Part shown: positions 53,901-63,221 of the stretch, one piece after another
Numbering within the stretch: the stretch's first letter is position 1
Layout of the letters: each line of letters opens with the position of its first letter
Source: Ornithobacterium rhinotracheale DSM 15997
GTDB taxonomy: Bacteria > Bacteroidota > Bacteroidia > Flavobacteriales > Weeksellaceae
Direction of reading: 5' to 3'
Assembly: GCF_000265465.1 (NCBI RefSeq)
Contig: NC_018016.1
Coordinates: 2,036,001-2,100,000, forward strand
Length of the DNA: 64,000 nt
Position numbers and translations under genes: made by a program
Notes under the pieces: model-generated
Databases searched by the model: none
What the model saw: the letters and a program-made list of their open reading frames with translations, nothing else
What the model was told of the DNA's origin: nothing

Positions 53901-54194
53901 GAAAACTTGTCTGGAGTAGATTTATCTTCAGATAAAATTTCTAATATCACAGAATTTAATGTAGCCCCAAATCCTAATGATGGAAACTTTAAAGTAATTG
54001 TAAAATTAGAGAAAGAAAATACCATTAATCTGCGAATTATAAATATGCTCACTCAACAAGCATATCCTGTAATTACCAAGCCAAAATCAACCTATTTTTT
54101 AGTGCCCTACCATGTAACTCTGTCTGCGGGGGTATATTTTGTTATTTTAGAAACAGGTAATGAATCAATGGTGAAGAAAATGATAATTAAATAA
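50943..54194 (+). CDS. SprB-repeat surface protein with type IX secretion sorting domain
   Basis: This 1083-residue protein has a signal peptide (MKKILLVILFAILGNYVFGQ) and a Cys-containing N-terminal domain. At least four SprB-type repeats follow between about residues 360 and 820 (for example SCNNESSGRVSVKATGGTGA with SGLRAGNYFVLVTDA-like ends; ICHNASNGSIKIKISGGTKP). The last 80 residues are a type A type IX sorting domain: FNVAPNPNDGNFKVIVKLEK and SAGVYFVILETGNESMVKK. It should be exported by the type IX system and attached to the cell surface. SprB repeats occur in gliding adhesins; here the protein may display or anchor the neighbouring toxin proteins. Spacing to both neighbours is short (11 and 4 bases). 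Confidence 0.85.
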   Translation: MKKILLVILFAILGNYVFGQKYEVSLNNYFAKLRYDSYKNRGCGINEFWIEVSTMNGKKYRIKQSYSNHYFLDTTTPRVIVDSKVSNIRIYSFHHAETAIGCNGGRAKINEQIDINANCQTSMPFSKSAYGSKHGCRVWFDINFEIKINPIINISSVDPRYSSIGYSDTKEISVTSDSKGFSSENYNWEYQVVDSKLGETLSDSNWNSMPSNLNFSEKIVFTPSSFLHINSIGKRIYFRIKTCNKPSNYIWFDLLTSAPHITSHISNKTKCFNTRDGELTLHFDRKLDKGETLSLSLENKSTGTVVVNKDITSYLHSDTAYTLENLPPGEYRLNVNGTYNGNSTYTDGEKHSIDFEIEKATPVSFQLSSKTDVYCFEGNDGVINIEAKGGTGKYQYLITKDGKNYLDWTDFNNANKTSINALSKGIYKIKVRDTHECVAREPNDSSIEKEIEITISQPNAPISLIDKEIEIVQPTGYGLSNGYISVMVQGGTPKSDGSYHYEWRKDSPTGTLITTGLTARVSNDSYTIKISNLTAGKYYLTVKDKNYNAATAKLGNCGIVSKEFEVTQPDPLKAEIEILQDISCNISNEYAFKLDLNQNGIPDNAEDGKIEAKVTGGVGTYSYQWQKLDNGIFIDISGATAPVLKNIKAGTYKILVIDENKNKVEEKIVTTYPPKFELSMSANSISCNNESSGRVSVKATGGTGAYSYEWNTMDTTSEVTGLRAGNYFVLVTDAKNCKIKGAAEVTQPDKIVITDEEVRNPICHNASNGSIKIKISGGTKPYKISWSNGVTTEENSNLAAGNYVLTVTDAKGCQEIKEYKLTNPEPLRVHIGEDVTLCAGDTQRYDVTIDDKGASYLWKNEKGEIISKLPTIELSDAGVYTVTVTDSKGCIGTDRVVIKKSNEILEPKFMLTTHAYTESTVVLVNTSPKMPETVEWLIPNNSAVSVIEKNEEYLELKFSNTGSYRIGLKGMQGQCKKTFYKEVVVEENLSGVDLSSDKISNITEFNVAPNPNDGNFKVIVKLEKENTINLRIINMLTQQAYPVITKPKSTYFLVPYHVTLSAGVYFVILETGNESMVKKMIIK

Positions 54195-54198
54195 AGAT

Positions 54199-55563
54199 AT
54201 GGAAAAGATAATAAATCGAAATAATTGGATATCAACACTCATTACATTGATGACATTTATAGTTATCAGTTCTTGTGCTAGAGAGGATAGTATTCCAGTA
54301 ACAGCAGACTTTGATATAAAAGTTGTCAACGAAGATTATTCAGTACCTGTGAGAATCGAAATAAAAAATAAATCAAAGGGAGCGGATACCTATCAATGGA
54401 CGTTCGAAGGAGCTGTAACGTCTCATTCCAGCCAAGTAACCCCTAAGCCTGTAATTTATACAAAAGCAGGGATTTACAAAATTATATTAAAAGCATCCAA
54501 TAAAGATGGTAATGAAGACAGAAAAGAGCTAGAAATCAAAATAGATGCCGCTATGAAAGTTGATTTTGATTGGATGATGCAAGGTAGTGATATTTCTCCA
54601 ATGACTTTACAGATGCAAAATAAATCATTAGGAGCGACTAATTATCATTGGGAGTTTGAAGAAGGACTCCCAGCACGGTCTAATCAACAAAATCCAAAAG
54701 TCGTTTTTAACAAAGCAGGAGAGCACAGTATTAAATTAACCATCACCAATGGAAGAGAAAGCTATACTATGCAAAAAAGCATTATTGTAAAACCTGAAAT
54801 GACAGCTGATTTTGATTGGTCTGTGGATTATATCGACAATGATTATCAGGCACCTGTAATATTACATTTAAAAAACAAATCAACACATGCTTTTTCCTAT
54901 AAATGGATAGTTGAAGGAGCATCACCATCAATATCTGAAAAAGAGAACCCAGACATTCATTTTGCCAATGCAGGCAATTACACAATTATCTTGCAAGCAA
55001 TAAATGATAAAGTGACTAAAGAGATAAGAAAACAAATCACCATACACCCTGATGTCAATTTACTTTCATTTAGTAATATTAAATTAGGTATCAATACAGC
55101 CCATAATACCATTGGTTGTTTCTTTTCCTCCAATTTAGGAAAAGTAATCAAAGAGAATGAAGTATCAGAAATATCTACGGATAAAATAGATTTTGGCTTT
55201 TTTGGCTTAAACACCTCTTTTACTTATAATCAATTTCTATCACCAGATGAAGTACAAACCACGTCGTTTAATAAGATACCTAATGCCATTCACACAAAAA
55301 TAATTAATTCACAAGAGTTGGTGAAAATACAATTAAGCCCAACATTATTTGAATCGATTAAAACAGGAAAAGGCTTTAGTAGTATAAATATTACAGAAAC
55401 AAATACAGGAAAAACGCCTTTTGACAGTACAAAGAAACCACGAGTAGTTTTATTTCAAACAAACGATGGAAGAAAAGGAGCAATACTAGTCAAAGATTAT
55501 ATTTCATCAGGAAGAGATTCATATATCTTAGTAGATATTAATGTTCAAAAACACGCCCAATAA
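54199..55563 (+). CDS. Triple-PKD lipoprotein
   Basis: This 454-residue protein has a signal peptide with lipobox (LMTFIVISSCAREDS) and three PKD-like domains, each with the xxDFD or FDW start, a W-x-FEGA/FEEG/VEGA middle and an (A)G-x-Y/H-x-I end: about residues 35-120 (YQWTFEGAV), 120-200 (YHWEFEEGLP) and 200-285 (YKWIVEGASP). The C-terminal 170 residues are of unknown type and hold no sorting domain. It is anchored in the outer membrane and co-transcribed between the SprB-repeat and barrel genes, so it probably joins them in one complex. Confidence 0.8.
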   Translation: MEKIINRNNWISTLITLMTFIVISSCAREDSIPVTADFDIKVVNEDYSVPVRIEIKNKSKGADTYQWTFEGAVTSHSSQVTPKPVIYTKAGIYKIILKASNKDGNEDRKELEIKIDAAMKVDFDWMMQGSDISPMTLQMQNKSLGATNYHWEFEEGLPARSNQQNPKVVFNKAGEHSIKLTITNGRESYTMQKSIIVKPEMTADFDWSVDYIDNDYQAPVILHLKNKSTHAFSYKWIVEGASPSISEKENPDIHFANAGNYTIILQAINDKVTKEIRKQITIHPDVNLLSFSNIKLGINTAHNTIGCFFSSNLGKVIKENEVSEISTDKIDFGFFGLNTSFTYNQFLSPDEVQTTSFNKIPNAIHTKIINSQELVKIQLSPTLFESIKTGKGFSSINITETNTGKTPFDSTKKPRVVLFQTNDGRKGAILVKDYISSGRDSYILVDINVQKHAQ

Positions 55564-55565
55564 TT

Positions 55566-57323
55566 ATGAGGAAAAAATTAATTAAGTATTTTTTGATTTC
55601 ATTTTCAATGATATTAGGAATAGCGATATGTAATGCACAAGAAGTTAATTTAGAAGGTTTAGGAAAAAGGGTCAAAGAAACCTTAGAGAAAAATCCATTC
55701 AAGCTTAGTGGAGGGATTTCTGCAAACTCAGTTTTTTACAAATCAAATGTTTATAGTGAGCGAGCTCCTTTTACTTATTTTTTGAATGGGAACTTAAATT
55801 TGGGAGTATATAACTGGTCTATGCCTATTTCATATAGTTTTACAAATCAAGGAGGGCAATTGGGATACGAAGTTCCCTTTAAATTTAACAGATTAAGTAT
55901 AGCCCCTAGGTATAAATGGGTAAAGGCTTATATTGGCGATGCTTCCATGAGTTTTTCTCCCTATACATACAATGGGCTTTTATTTACGGGCGGGGGACTT
56001 GAACTTACTCCCAATATCCCTTTAAAAGTAGCTGTGATGGCAGGTAGATTGAACAAAGCCGTTGAAGACGATGAAAATTCTAATACGATTCCTGCTTATA
56101 AAAGAATGGGCTATGGGGCCAATGTTAAATGGGAAAAAGAAAAATATAAACTAGGAGTTATAGGTTTTTATGCGAAAGATGAAGTTAAATCTTTACAGCT
56201 TCAACCTGACACTAAAGGAGTCTTTCCTCAAGAAAACCTTGTATTGTCATTTACTGGAAAAATAAAAATGCAAAAAAATTTAGAGTTGTATGGGGAATAT
56301 GCAAATAGTGCTTTAATTAATGATTTAAGGAATAATAACAAAGGCGGAGATAAGAAAGGAACAGCTTCTTTGTTTTTGCCAGCAAATACTAGTCTAGAAT
56401 CTTATTCTGCTTATAATGGGGGCGTTAATTTAAATCTAAAAAAAGGAACTATTGGGATTAAGTATGAGAAAATAGATCCGGGATATAAAACATTGGGGGC
56501 GTATTATTTCAACAATGATCTTGAAAACATAACGCTTAATGCTTCCTTTCTAATGTTTAAAGATAAAATTTCTCTAGCTACTAGTTTAGGGCGCCAACGA
56601 GACAATTTGGACAATAAAAAGATTAAACAAACGAACCGTTGGGTAGGAGCCGCTAATCTTAATGTTCGAGCTTCAGATAAACTTTCAGTTACTGCGAGTT
56701 ATTCAAACTTTACGATGTTCACAAATCATCAATTAAATCAGTTCAATATAATTAATAAAAATCCGTTACTATTACAACAGCCTAAAGATTCTATTGAATA
56801 TAAACAAATAGCCCAAAACACAAACATAAATATTAATTATATAATTTCCAGTACAAAAGAAAAGACTCAAAACATAAATATTAATTATTCGCTAAATGAT
56901 ATGGTCAATAAAGAAAATAATGTTGTGAGAAAAGGCGGATTGTCAAGATTTCATAATGCAAATATTAATTACAGTTTAGGCTTTCCTAACAAAAAATTAA
57001 ATATGGCAGGAGCTTTAAATTTCACACACACTTATACTATGTCACAAACAACAATAATATGGGGGCCTGGGGTTACAATAAATAAATCTTTTCTAAAAGA
57101 AGATAAACTTAGAACCAACATGGGATTGTCTTACAATCAATCGAAAAACAAGAAAACAAATGCTAAGGTTTTAAATTTTTCTTTAGGGGCTAGCTACGCT
57201 CCTTGGAAGAAACATAATTTTAATCTTAATTATATACAAATGCTTAGAAAAACTGATCAAAAAGAGATTAATCCGAATTTAAATGAAATAACATGTACTT
57301 TTGGCTATAATTTTAATTTTTAA
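55566..57323 (+). CDS. Outer-membrane beta-barrel protein of the surface cluster
   Basis: This 585-residue protein has a signal peptide (residues 1-24, ending ICNAQ), a short helical plug-like segment, and then many amphipathic strands (LNLGVYNWSMPISYSFTNQG, YKLGVIGFYAKDEV, NININYIISSTKEKTQ), ending ITCTFGYNFNF with the terminal Phe of BAM substrates. An about 24-strand barrel is plausible from length. It is the last gene of the cluster and starts 2 bases after the lipoprotein stop. It may be the anchor or export pore for the surface proteins; there is no direct evidence for either. Confidence 0.7.
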   Translation: MRKKLIKYFLISFSMILGIAICNAQEVNLEGLGKRVKETLEKNPFKLSGGISANSVFYKSNVYSERAPFTYFLNGNLNLGVYNWSMPISYSFTNQGGQLGYEVPFKFNRLSIAPRYKWVKAYIGDASMSFSPYTYNGLLFTGGGLELTPNIPLKVAVMAGRLNKAVEDDENSNTIPAYKRMGYGANVKWEKEKYKLGVIGFYAKDEVKSLQLQPDTKGVFPQENLVLSFTGKIKMQKNLELYGEYANSALINDLRNNNKGGDKKGTASLFLPANTSLESYSAYNGGVNLNLKKGTIGIKYEKIDPGYKTLGAYYFNNDLENITLNASFLMFKDKISLATSLGRQRDNLDNKKIKQTNRWVGAANLNVRASDKLSVTASYSNFTMFTNHQLNQFNIINKNPLLLQQPKDSIEYKQIAQNTNININYIISSTKEKTQNININYSLNDMVNKENNVVRKGGLSRFHNANINYSLGFPNKKLNMAGALNFTHTYTMSQTTIIWGPGVTINKSFLKEDKLRTNMGLSYNQSKNKKTNAKVLNFSLGASYAPWKKHNFNLNYIQMLRKTDQKEINPNLNEITCTFGYNFNF

Positions 57324-57340
57324 TTAAATTTGGCAGTTTC

Positions 57341-57377
57341 CGACACCGTCCCAAAAAGTGAACAAACTAATAAAGTT
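57341..57377. mobile_element. Orphan IS256-like terminal repeat
   Basis: GACACCGTCCCAAAAAGTG followed by AACAAACTAATAAAGTTATT matches the IS256 ends in this window: GACACC-x-TCCCAAAAAGTG of the right end (read on the minus strand) and AAACTAA-x-AAGTTATTCT of the left end. No transposase is attached. It marks the border between the toxin cluster and the ICE backbone. Confidence 0.75.
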
Positions 57378-57383
57378 ATTCTC

Positions 57384-60300
57384 TTACATTTTAAACTTTT
57401 TGCTCGAGATATTTATTTTACTTTGGGGCGGTTGAATAGCTTTATCATCAACCTTTGATACCACTTGCTCATCATCTAGAGAATCTACCTTTGTATTATT
57501 TTCATTTATCGACAAATGAATTTTCCTTTCAATGGAAGCTAGTTCATTTTTAAGTTCTGCGAGTTCCCTTTCTTTATTCCATTTACCATTCACCACTTGT
57601 TGTAAGATAGGTAAATCCTCATTGATTTCTTTGAGTTCCTTTTCACTTTTTTGAATGAGATTAGGTATTTTTTCCAAGGCTTTGATAAAGCTCATAGAGG
57701 CTAAGTTGGGATCTTGTGCTATTTTTCCATTATTATGTGTATAGCGTATACCGCCTTCTCCTTTTACAAAGAAACGATTTTGGCGGATGTCCACCCCTTC
57801 TTTTGTTGTGATTTCAGTTTTGACCAAAACCTGAAAACCATATAGGTTTCCAATTTCTTGATAATCTCCGCCAGTTCGAGCCTTTTTAGCGTAAATATTC
57901 AATCTTTCCCCCAATTGTTCTATGCTAGATTCTTGTGGGAGCTCCTCTAGTTGTAAGGCATTCACAAAATCCCCATTAGGTAATTTATGAGCCCTTGCAT
58001 TGAGATTATCCCAATCGGCATGTAAACGCATCAATCGATTTTCAAGAGCCTCTTTATCTTCTGCAAGCATTTCTAGTTTAAATCGAGAAGAAGATTTATT
58101 TCGTAGAAAAGCTTGTCGTTCACTTTCCAAAGCGGTTATTTTCTTTTCCACTTTAGCTTTATCCAATAAATCGGTATTTCCAGAAAGAATTGCTACATAT
58201 TCTGAAAAATTCATTCCAGACTGTTTCCCTTCATCAATGGTTCGTTTCCCTAGTTTATTGGATTTAAGTTGGTCGATAAAGAGTTGTTTATTGAAAAGTA
58301 GATTGAATTTATAAGAATCCAGAGATTTTTCCACAGCATAGATAATTACATCCACTTTGTTATCCGCAAAATATTTAGCCACTTCATTCCCTTTTCGTAT
58401 GGCTCTACCATCTCGTTGTTGTAAATCACTAGGTCTCCAGGGCGTATCCAGATGATGAATGGCAACGGCTCTCTTTTGTGCATTCACGCCTGTACCGAGC
58501 ATATCGGTAGAACCAAATAGCACACGGATTTTCCCCTCATTGGTATCGGCGATGAGTTTTTTTCGAGATTTATCGTTTTTAGCTTCTTGGATAAAACGAA
58601 TCTCTTGTGGCGGAATGCCGTAATCTTCTACCAATTTTCGTTTAATTTCAGAGTAAGGATTCCATTCATTAGGTTTGTAAGTTCCTAAATCTGAAAACAC
58701 AAACTGCGTTCCCTTTTGAGCCTTGTATTTTTCGTAATATTCATAGATTTTCTTAGCACAATGAGAGGCTTTATTATCAGGGTGGTCATCATATTTACTA
58801 TCAACCAATCGCATGTCTAATGACATCTTTCGTGCATAATCTGTTGCAATTAGCATTTTAGCTTTTTCCTCTCGTTGAGACAGGGGTTCTCTTCCTAGTA
58901 ATGAAGCATCTCCATTTTGAGCAAATTTCATTAATTTTTCAATAAAAACTTCTTGCTCGGGGGTAGGTGGAATATTATATAAAATCTCATTTTTTTCAGG
59001 ACGGTCGATACCGATATCCTTGGCGGTTCGATAGTCTGTGATTTCTGAATAGAATTGTGCTAATTCAGGCACTTTGATAAAATAGCGGAATCTTTCTTTT
59101 TGTACAATATTATTCGCCACTGAAAATTCGTAATCAGTAGTTTTACGAGCATAGATGGCTGCCCAAGCATCAAAACAAGTAATACCTTGTTTCTCTAGTG
59201 CTTTGGGACGTAGGTATTTGAATAGTAAATAAAGTTCCGTTAAGGAGTTAGAGATGGTAGTACCCGAGAGAAAGGTAGCTCCTAAGTCTTTACCAGACCT
59301 TTTTTGAATGGTGCGAATGGCAAACAATAAATTCATTGCCTTTTGGCTACCTTGCATATTTCCAAGCCCTGCTACGCGATCATGTCGTGTATTGAACATC
59401 AGGTTTTTAAACTTATGGCTCTCATCAACCAACAAATGATCAATTCCCATCATTTGAAAATCGACAATATCATCAGTTCGATTATTAATATCATGTTCTA
59501 AAGCTTTCAGCTTAACCTCTAGATTTTCCTTTCTTTTGATAATGCCTTTGAGCATTCCTCTAGAAATTTCTTCTCCTTGTTGTTTCAAAGCCCATAGATT
59601 TTCTTCCACATCGTCTAATTCTTGCTGAAGAATTTCTTTTTGTATTTCGTAAGATTGAGGAATCATTTTAAATTGGTCATGCGTTAAAATCACACAATCC
59701 CAATCATTATTTTTAATATCACCAAAAATACGCAAACGCTTATCGGGTTTGAAGTCATCCTTTCCTGGGTATAATATTTTAGCAAAAGGATAGGCTTTTC
59801 TATAGGTTTCAGCAATTTCGTGAACATTGGCTTTTAATCCGATAATCATGGGTTTGTGAGCCAATCCCAAGCGTTTCATTTCTTGTGCAGCACAACACAT
59901 AATCAAGGTTTTTCCCGCGCCCACTTCATGGTCACAAATAGCCCCACCATTGAGTTTAATCATCCAAATAGCATCTTTTTGACTACTATATAAATCCTCA
60001 ATGCCTAATCCTTTACGATCTAAACCAGGGAAATCTTGATGAGAGCCATCATAATTGGGGCGAACAAAACAATTGAACTTACGATTGTATTTATCTGCTA
60101 AGCGTTCTTTAAAAGCGGGACTTTGTTCCAATAACCAATTAGAAAAAGCGGAACGAATTTCATCAATTTTATGATTAGCCATTTGAATAGCCTCCATATC
60201 CGCCACTTTAACTTCTTTATTATTAACTTGTATCTTTTTAGTAATATTAGGCGTAGTATTGATGAGGGCATATTTGAGTAATGCAATCCCATCATAAGTT

Positions 60301-62771
60301 CTACTTTCAGATTTTACAGCATATTGGTCGTAGATACGGCTGTTTTTTCTAGCACACTGAACATCGAAATTATCCATTGTTTTGGAATAAGACACTTGTA
60401 CCTCTGTATCAAATAAATGAGAGGCGAAATGACTGTAGATTTCCATAGGAATCCACCGTTCTCCTAGGTTGAAATCCAACTCTTCAAACGCAATGGGTTC
60501 AGGGCTTACCTTTTTTAGGGCTTCTAGAGCCGCTATCGCCTCTTGATGCTCGGGAAGTCTTTCCAAATATTTTTCGACAGCCTCTATTTTTTCTACAATA
60601 TTTCCAGCGAGCCAAGTTTCTCCTGTTTCATATTGCATGGCCATAGGATTGTAATAGAGTGTTTCTTTGAGTTCTTTCTTAAGGGTTTCCGTATTTTGTC
60701 CAGCAAGTTCACTCATATAAGGCAAATTCACTTTACCATGTACATTTAACGAATGGATCAGGGCTTCTTTGGGGGTAATATTTTCTACGGAGGTAGTAGA
60801 AAAGCTAACAGGTTTTTCAAAAATATCAGCTTTGCGGTAAACTCCATTGACTTTTCGCTCTAAATAAGGGATTTCGTTGCCAGCACCATCTGTTTGGATC
60901 AATCCTATGTTATTTTTACTATTCAAAGCGCCATAATTTCTTATAAATTCATTGTACAAAGTGTTGAGTTTTGTTCTTTCGTCTGGATAGGGCTTTCTAT
61001 CCTTGGCTTCTTTGTTGTATAAATCAAAATAACTATCTCGAAGAGCCATATAATCTATGGCTTTTTTTCGCTGCAGAACCCCTACATCTAATGGGACAAA
61101 AGTGGCGGTTCCCTCCTCTTTGCTTACATTTCTTAAATATCCTGGTTGTTCATTTTGAATCACTAAAGCATCTTCTCTATAATGGCTTAAAATATCGCCT
61201 TCAAATGGTGTAGGTTCAAAGCTAATAGAAGTATTATCTGCACTTTCACTTTCCCCCGTTGAATTTGTATCATCGGAGTAAGAAAAAGAGAAAAGATCCT
61301 TTGGAAAAGCCTTATATGCGGTATTTGTTGTTTGTTTTTTCTTACTAGAACGCTTGATATTTTTTGAAGGTTTAGGTACTGTTGGAGGCTCTTCAAAAAG
61401 TGTATCAAATAGGCTTAATTGTATCCCAACATTATTTTCGATTCTGGCGGTTGAAAGATTGTTTTTGGGAGTGGAATGTGTTTTTTTCGTATTTGCACCA
61501 ATAGACTCTTTTGTTTTTGTTGCTGATAGTTCAGGCGTTATAGAAGTTGAAATGGTATTAATTTGGGATTTTTCGTTTTTTTTGAGTATTGTAGTTGGTT
61601 GATTTGAAAAAGAATCCGCAAGATATAAAGGCATTCGTTGTTTATAATTACCAAAATCAAGGTTTAATTTCTCTTCGAGGTCACGGGCTATTCCAGACAC
61701 GCCATTTTCGTGTACATAAATTCTTGAGGGTTTTCCATATAAGTCTGTACCCAATTGTGATTTTGTATGAATAATCCGTTGAGGATTGTTTTCAAACAGG
61801 GCATTAGTGGTATAAGCTTCGGAATGTTCTATCGTATCGCAAAAAAGTAAATCTTCGGTAGACAGGCTTTGTTTTAGCGTGTCTTTTTGTAAGATGATTA
61901 AATCACTCCCCACTTCAGTTCCCGCGTAATCCGTAAATAAATTATTGGGCAATCGGATAGCTGAAACTAAATGAGCTTGGCGTATTATAGCCTCTCGGAT
62001 AGGACGGTTTTTAGGACTATTCAGCACCCCCTGAGAGGTAATATAGGCTAATAATCCGCCTTCTTTAAGGGTGTCCATTCCCTTTAAAAAAAAGTAATTA
62101 TGAATATTTTGTGCCGCCTGTTGTTTTGCCAAGTCTTTACTTCTTGAAAAAGACAAATCAAATACAGCAATATCCCCAAAGGGTATATTACTGCTTACTA
62201 TATCAAAGAAACTATTTTGTCGTTCCTCAATATTTTCAAATCCCTTAATTTTTATTTGGGCGGAAGGATATAAATGTTTAAGTACTTTCCCCGTTAGTAA
62301 ATCTTTTTCAAAAGCCGTTACAGATACATTTTGACTTGATTTAAAATGTTCTACAAAATTCCCTGAGCCTGCTGAGGGGGCTAATACTTGTTGGTATTGA
62401 AAATTTTGTTCATTAAGTACCGTTGAAAGAGCTTGTATGACTTCTGGTGGGGTATAAAATGAAGTAAGCACTGAGATTTTAAGACCATCGATCATCCTTT
62501 TATAAGCTGAAAAATCAGAAGCATTGACACGAATAAACTCATACAACTTTTGAGTGGCTTCAAAATAAGGCTCATCGGACTTTGACCAAAAACGACGATC
62601 TTCCTCTTCGTTTGCTGGATTGAGTATAAACTTTAATCCTCCAAAACCTGAATATTTTCGGAGGATTTCTTTTTCTTCGTTTGTGGCCAGTCGCTTTTCT
62701 TGGTCTAATTGAAAAGCAACTTGTAAGGCTTGAATGTTTTGTTCTAAATGTAGTTTCTTATTGAACGCCAT
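57384..62771 (-). CDS. Giant DNA methylase-helicase fusion of the ICE backbone
   Basis: This protein of about 1795 residues is typical of Bacteroidota ICEs. Its N-terminal N6-methylase-like domain has [15 protein letters not shown] near residue 135 and [19 protein letters not shown] near 195, where the usual NPPF is SNIPFG, so methylation may be lost. A disordered linker follows (about 400-520), and then an SNF2-type helicase: Walker [13 protein letters not shown] near 950, DESHKFKN near 1117, [10 protein letters not shown], and the motif V-VI pair [11 protein letters not shown] and [12 protein letters not shown] near 1460. The end is coiled coil. It may protect or remodel incoming DNA, an inference from DarB-like proteins. 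The start MAFNKK overlaps the DUF1896 gene end. Confidence 0.88.
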   Translation of the reverse strand: MAFNKKLHLEQNIQALQVAFQLDQEKRLATNEEKEILRKYSGFGGLKFILNPANEEEDRRFWSKSDEPYFEATQKLYEFIRVNASDFSAYKRMIDGLKISVLTSFYTPPEVIQALSTVLNEQNFQYQQVLAPSAGSGNFVEHFKSSQNVSVTAFEKDLLTGKVLKHLYPSAQIKIKGFENIEERQNSFFDIVSSNIPFGDIAVFDLSFSRSKDLAKQQAAQNIHNYFFLKGMDTLKEGGLLAYITSQGVLNSPKNRPIREAIIRQAHLVSAIRLPNNLFTDYAGTEVGSDLIILQKDTLKQSLSTEDLLFCDTIEHSEAYTTNALFENNPQRIIHTKSQLGTDLYGKPSRIYVHENGVSGIARDLEEKLNLDFGNYKQRMPLYLADSFSNQPTTILKKNEKSQINTISTSITPELSATKTKESIGANTKKTHSTPKNNLSTARIENNVGIQLSLFDTLFEEPPTVPKPSKNIKRSSKKKQTTNTAYKAFPKDLFSFSYSDDTNSTGESESADNTSISFEPTPFEGDILSHYREDALVIQNEQPGYLRNVSKEEGTATFVPLDVGVLQRKKAIDYMALRDSYFDLYNKEAKDRKPYPDERTKLNTLYNEFIRNYGALNSKNNIGLIQTDGAGNEIPYLERKVNGVYRKADIFEKPVSFSTTSVENITPKEALIHSLNVHGKVNLPYMSELAGQNTETLKKELKETLYYNPMAMQYETGETWLAGNIVEKIEAVEKYLERLPEHQEAIAALEALKKVSPEPIAFEELDFNLGERWIPMEIYSHFASHLFDTEVQVSYSKTMDNFDVQCARKNSRIYDQYAVKSESRTYDGIALLKYALINTTPNITKKIQVNNKEVKVADMEAIQMANHKIDEIRSAFSNWLLEQSPAFKERLADKYNRKFNCFVRPNYDGSHQDFPGLDRKGLGIEDLYSSQKDAIWMIKLNGGAICDHEVGAGKTLIMCCAAQEMKRLGLAHKPMIIGLKANVHEIAETYRKAYPFAKILYPGKDDFKPDKRLRIFGDIKNNDWDCVILTHDQFKMIPQSYEIQKEILQQELDDVEENLWALKQQGEEISRGMLKGIIKRKENLEVKLKALEHDINNRTDDIVDFQMMGIDHLLVDESHKFKNLMFNTRHDRVAGLGNMQGSQKAMNLLFAIRTIQKRSGKDLGATFLSGTTISNSLTELYLLFKYLRPKALEKQGITCFDAWAAIYARKTTDYEFSVANNIVQKERFRYFIKVPELAQFYSEITDYRTAKDIGIDRPEKNEILYNIPPTPEQEVFIEKLMKFAQNGDASLLGREPLSQREEKAKMLIATDYARKMSLDMRLVDSKYDDHPDNKASHCAKKIYEYYEKYKAQKGTQFVFSDLGTYKPNEWNPYSEIKRKLVEDYGIPPQEIRFIQEAKNDKSRKKLIADTNEGKIRVLFGSTDMLGTGVNAQKRAVAIHHLDTPWRPSDLQQRDGRAIRKGNEVAKYFADNKVDVIIYAVEKSLDSYKFNLLFNKQLFIDQLKSNKLGKRTIDEGKQSGMNFSEYVAILSGNTDLLDKAKVEKKITALESERQAFLRNKSSSRFKLEMLAEDKEALENRLMRLHADWDNLNARAHKLPNGDFVNALQLEELPQESSIEQLGERLNIYAKKARTGGDYQEIGNLYGFQVLVKTEITTKEGVDIRQNRFFVKGEGGIRYTHNNGKIAQDPNLASMSFIKALEKIPNLIQKSEKELKEINEDLPILQQVVNGKWNKERELAELKNELASIERKIHLSINENNTKVDSLDDEQVVSKVDDKAIQPPQSKINISSKKFKM

Positions 62772-63195
62772 TTTCTTCAATCCATATTTGAATTTGTCCT
62801 GTTAGTTCAGTGTAAAGAGCATCATACGCTTGGGAGCCCTCAAAATCTTGATGTAAATTGTAATGCTCAAATACTTCAATGCAATAGGGGAACATTTTAA
62901 GTGCAAAGGCACGGGCTTCATCGGCAGGGATTTCTCGGTCAAACTCATTACAAACCACTTGATATACTGTGTCAAAAGGAGAATAATACAAGCCTTCAAA
63001 AAGAGCTTCATTTGCAATAGCACGGCATTCTAGTACAGAGTGCCCCGCATCAAAGGCTCTTTCATAAGCCTCTGCTGCTAAATCGCTACGTTCTTTGATA
63101 AAGGCTTCATTTGTTGCCAGATTGGGAAAACTCGTGTTTAATAGTTCTCTTAGTCGTAAATCGTAATACGAAATTTCTTTTTCTTGTGTTGCCAT
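62758..63195 (-). CDS. DUF1896 protein
   Basis: This 145-residue acidic helical protein is found beside the methylase-helicase gene in Bacteroidota ICEs. Conserved features are [17 protein letters not shown], the repeated A-rich helices with [20 protein letters not shown], and [16 protein letters not shown]. The function is unknown. Its 3' end overlaps the helicase start by 14 bases, so the two are coupled and may form a complex. Confidence 0.85.
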   Translation of the reverse strand: MATQEKEISYYDLRLRELLNTSFPNLATNEAFIKERSDLAAEAYERAFDAGHSVLECRAIANEALFEGLYYSPFDTVYQVVCNEFDREIPADEARAFALKMFPYCIEVFEHYNLHQDFEGSQAYDALYTELTGQIQIWIEENGVQ

Positions 63196-63221
63196 AATTT
63201 ATATTTATTATTGATGATTAA

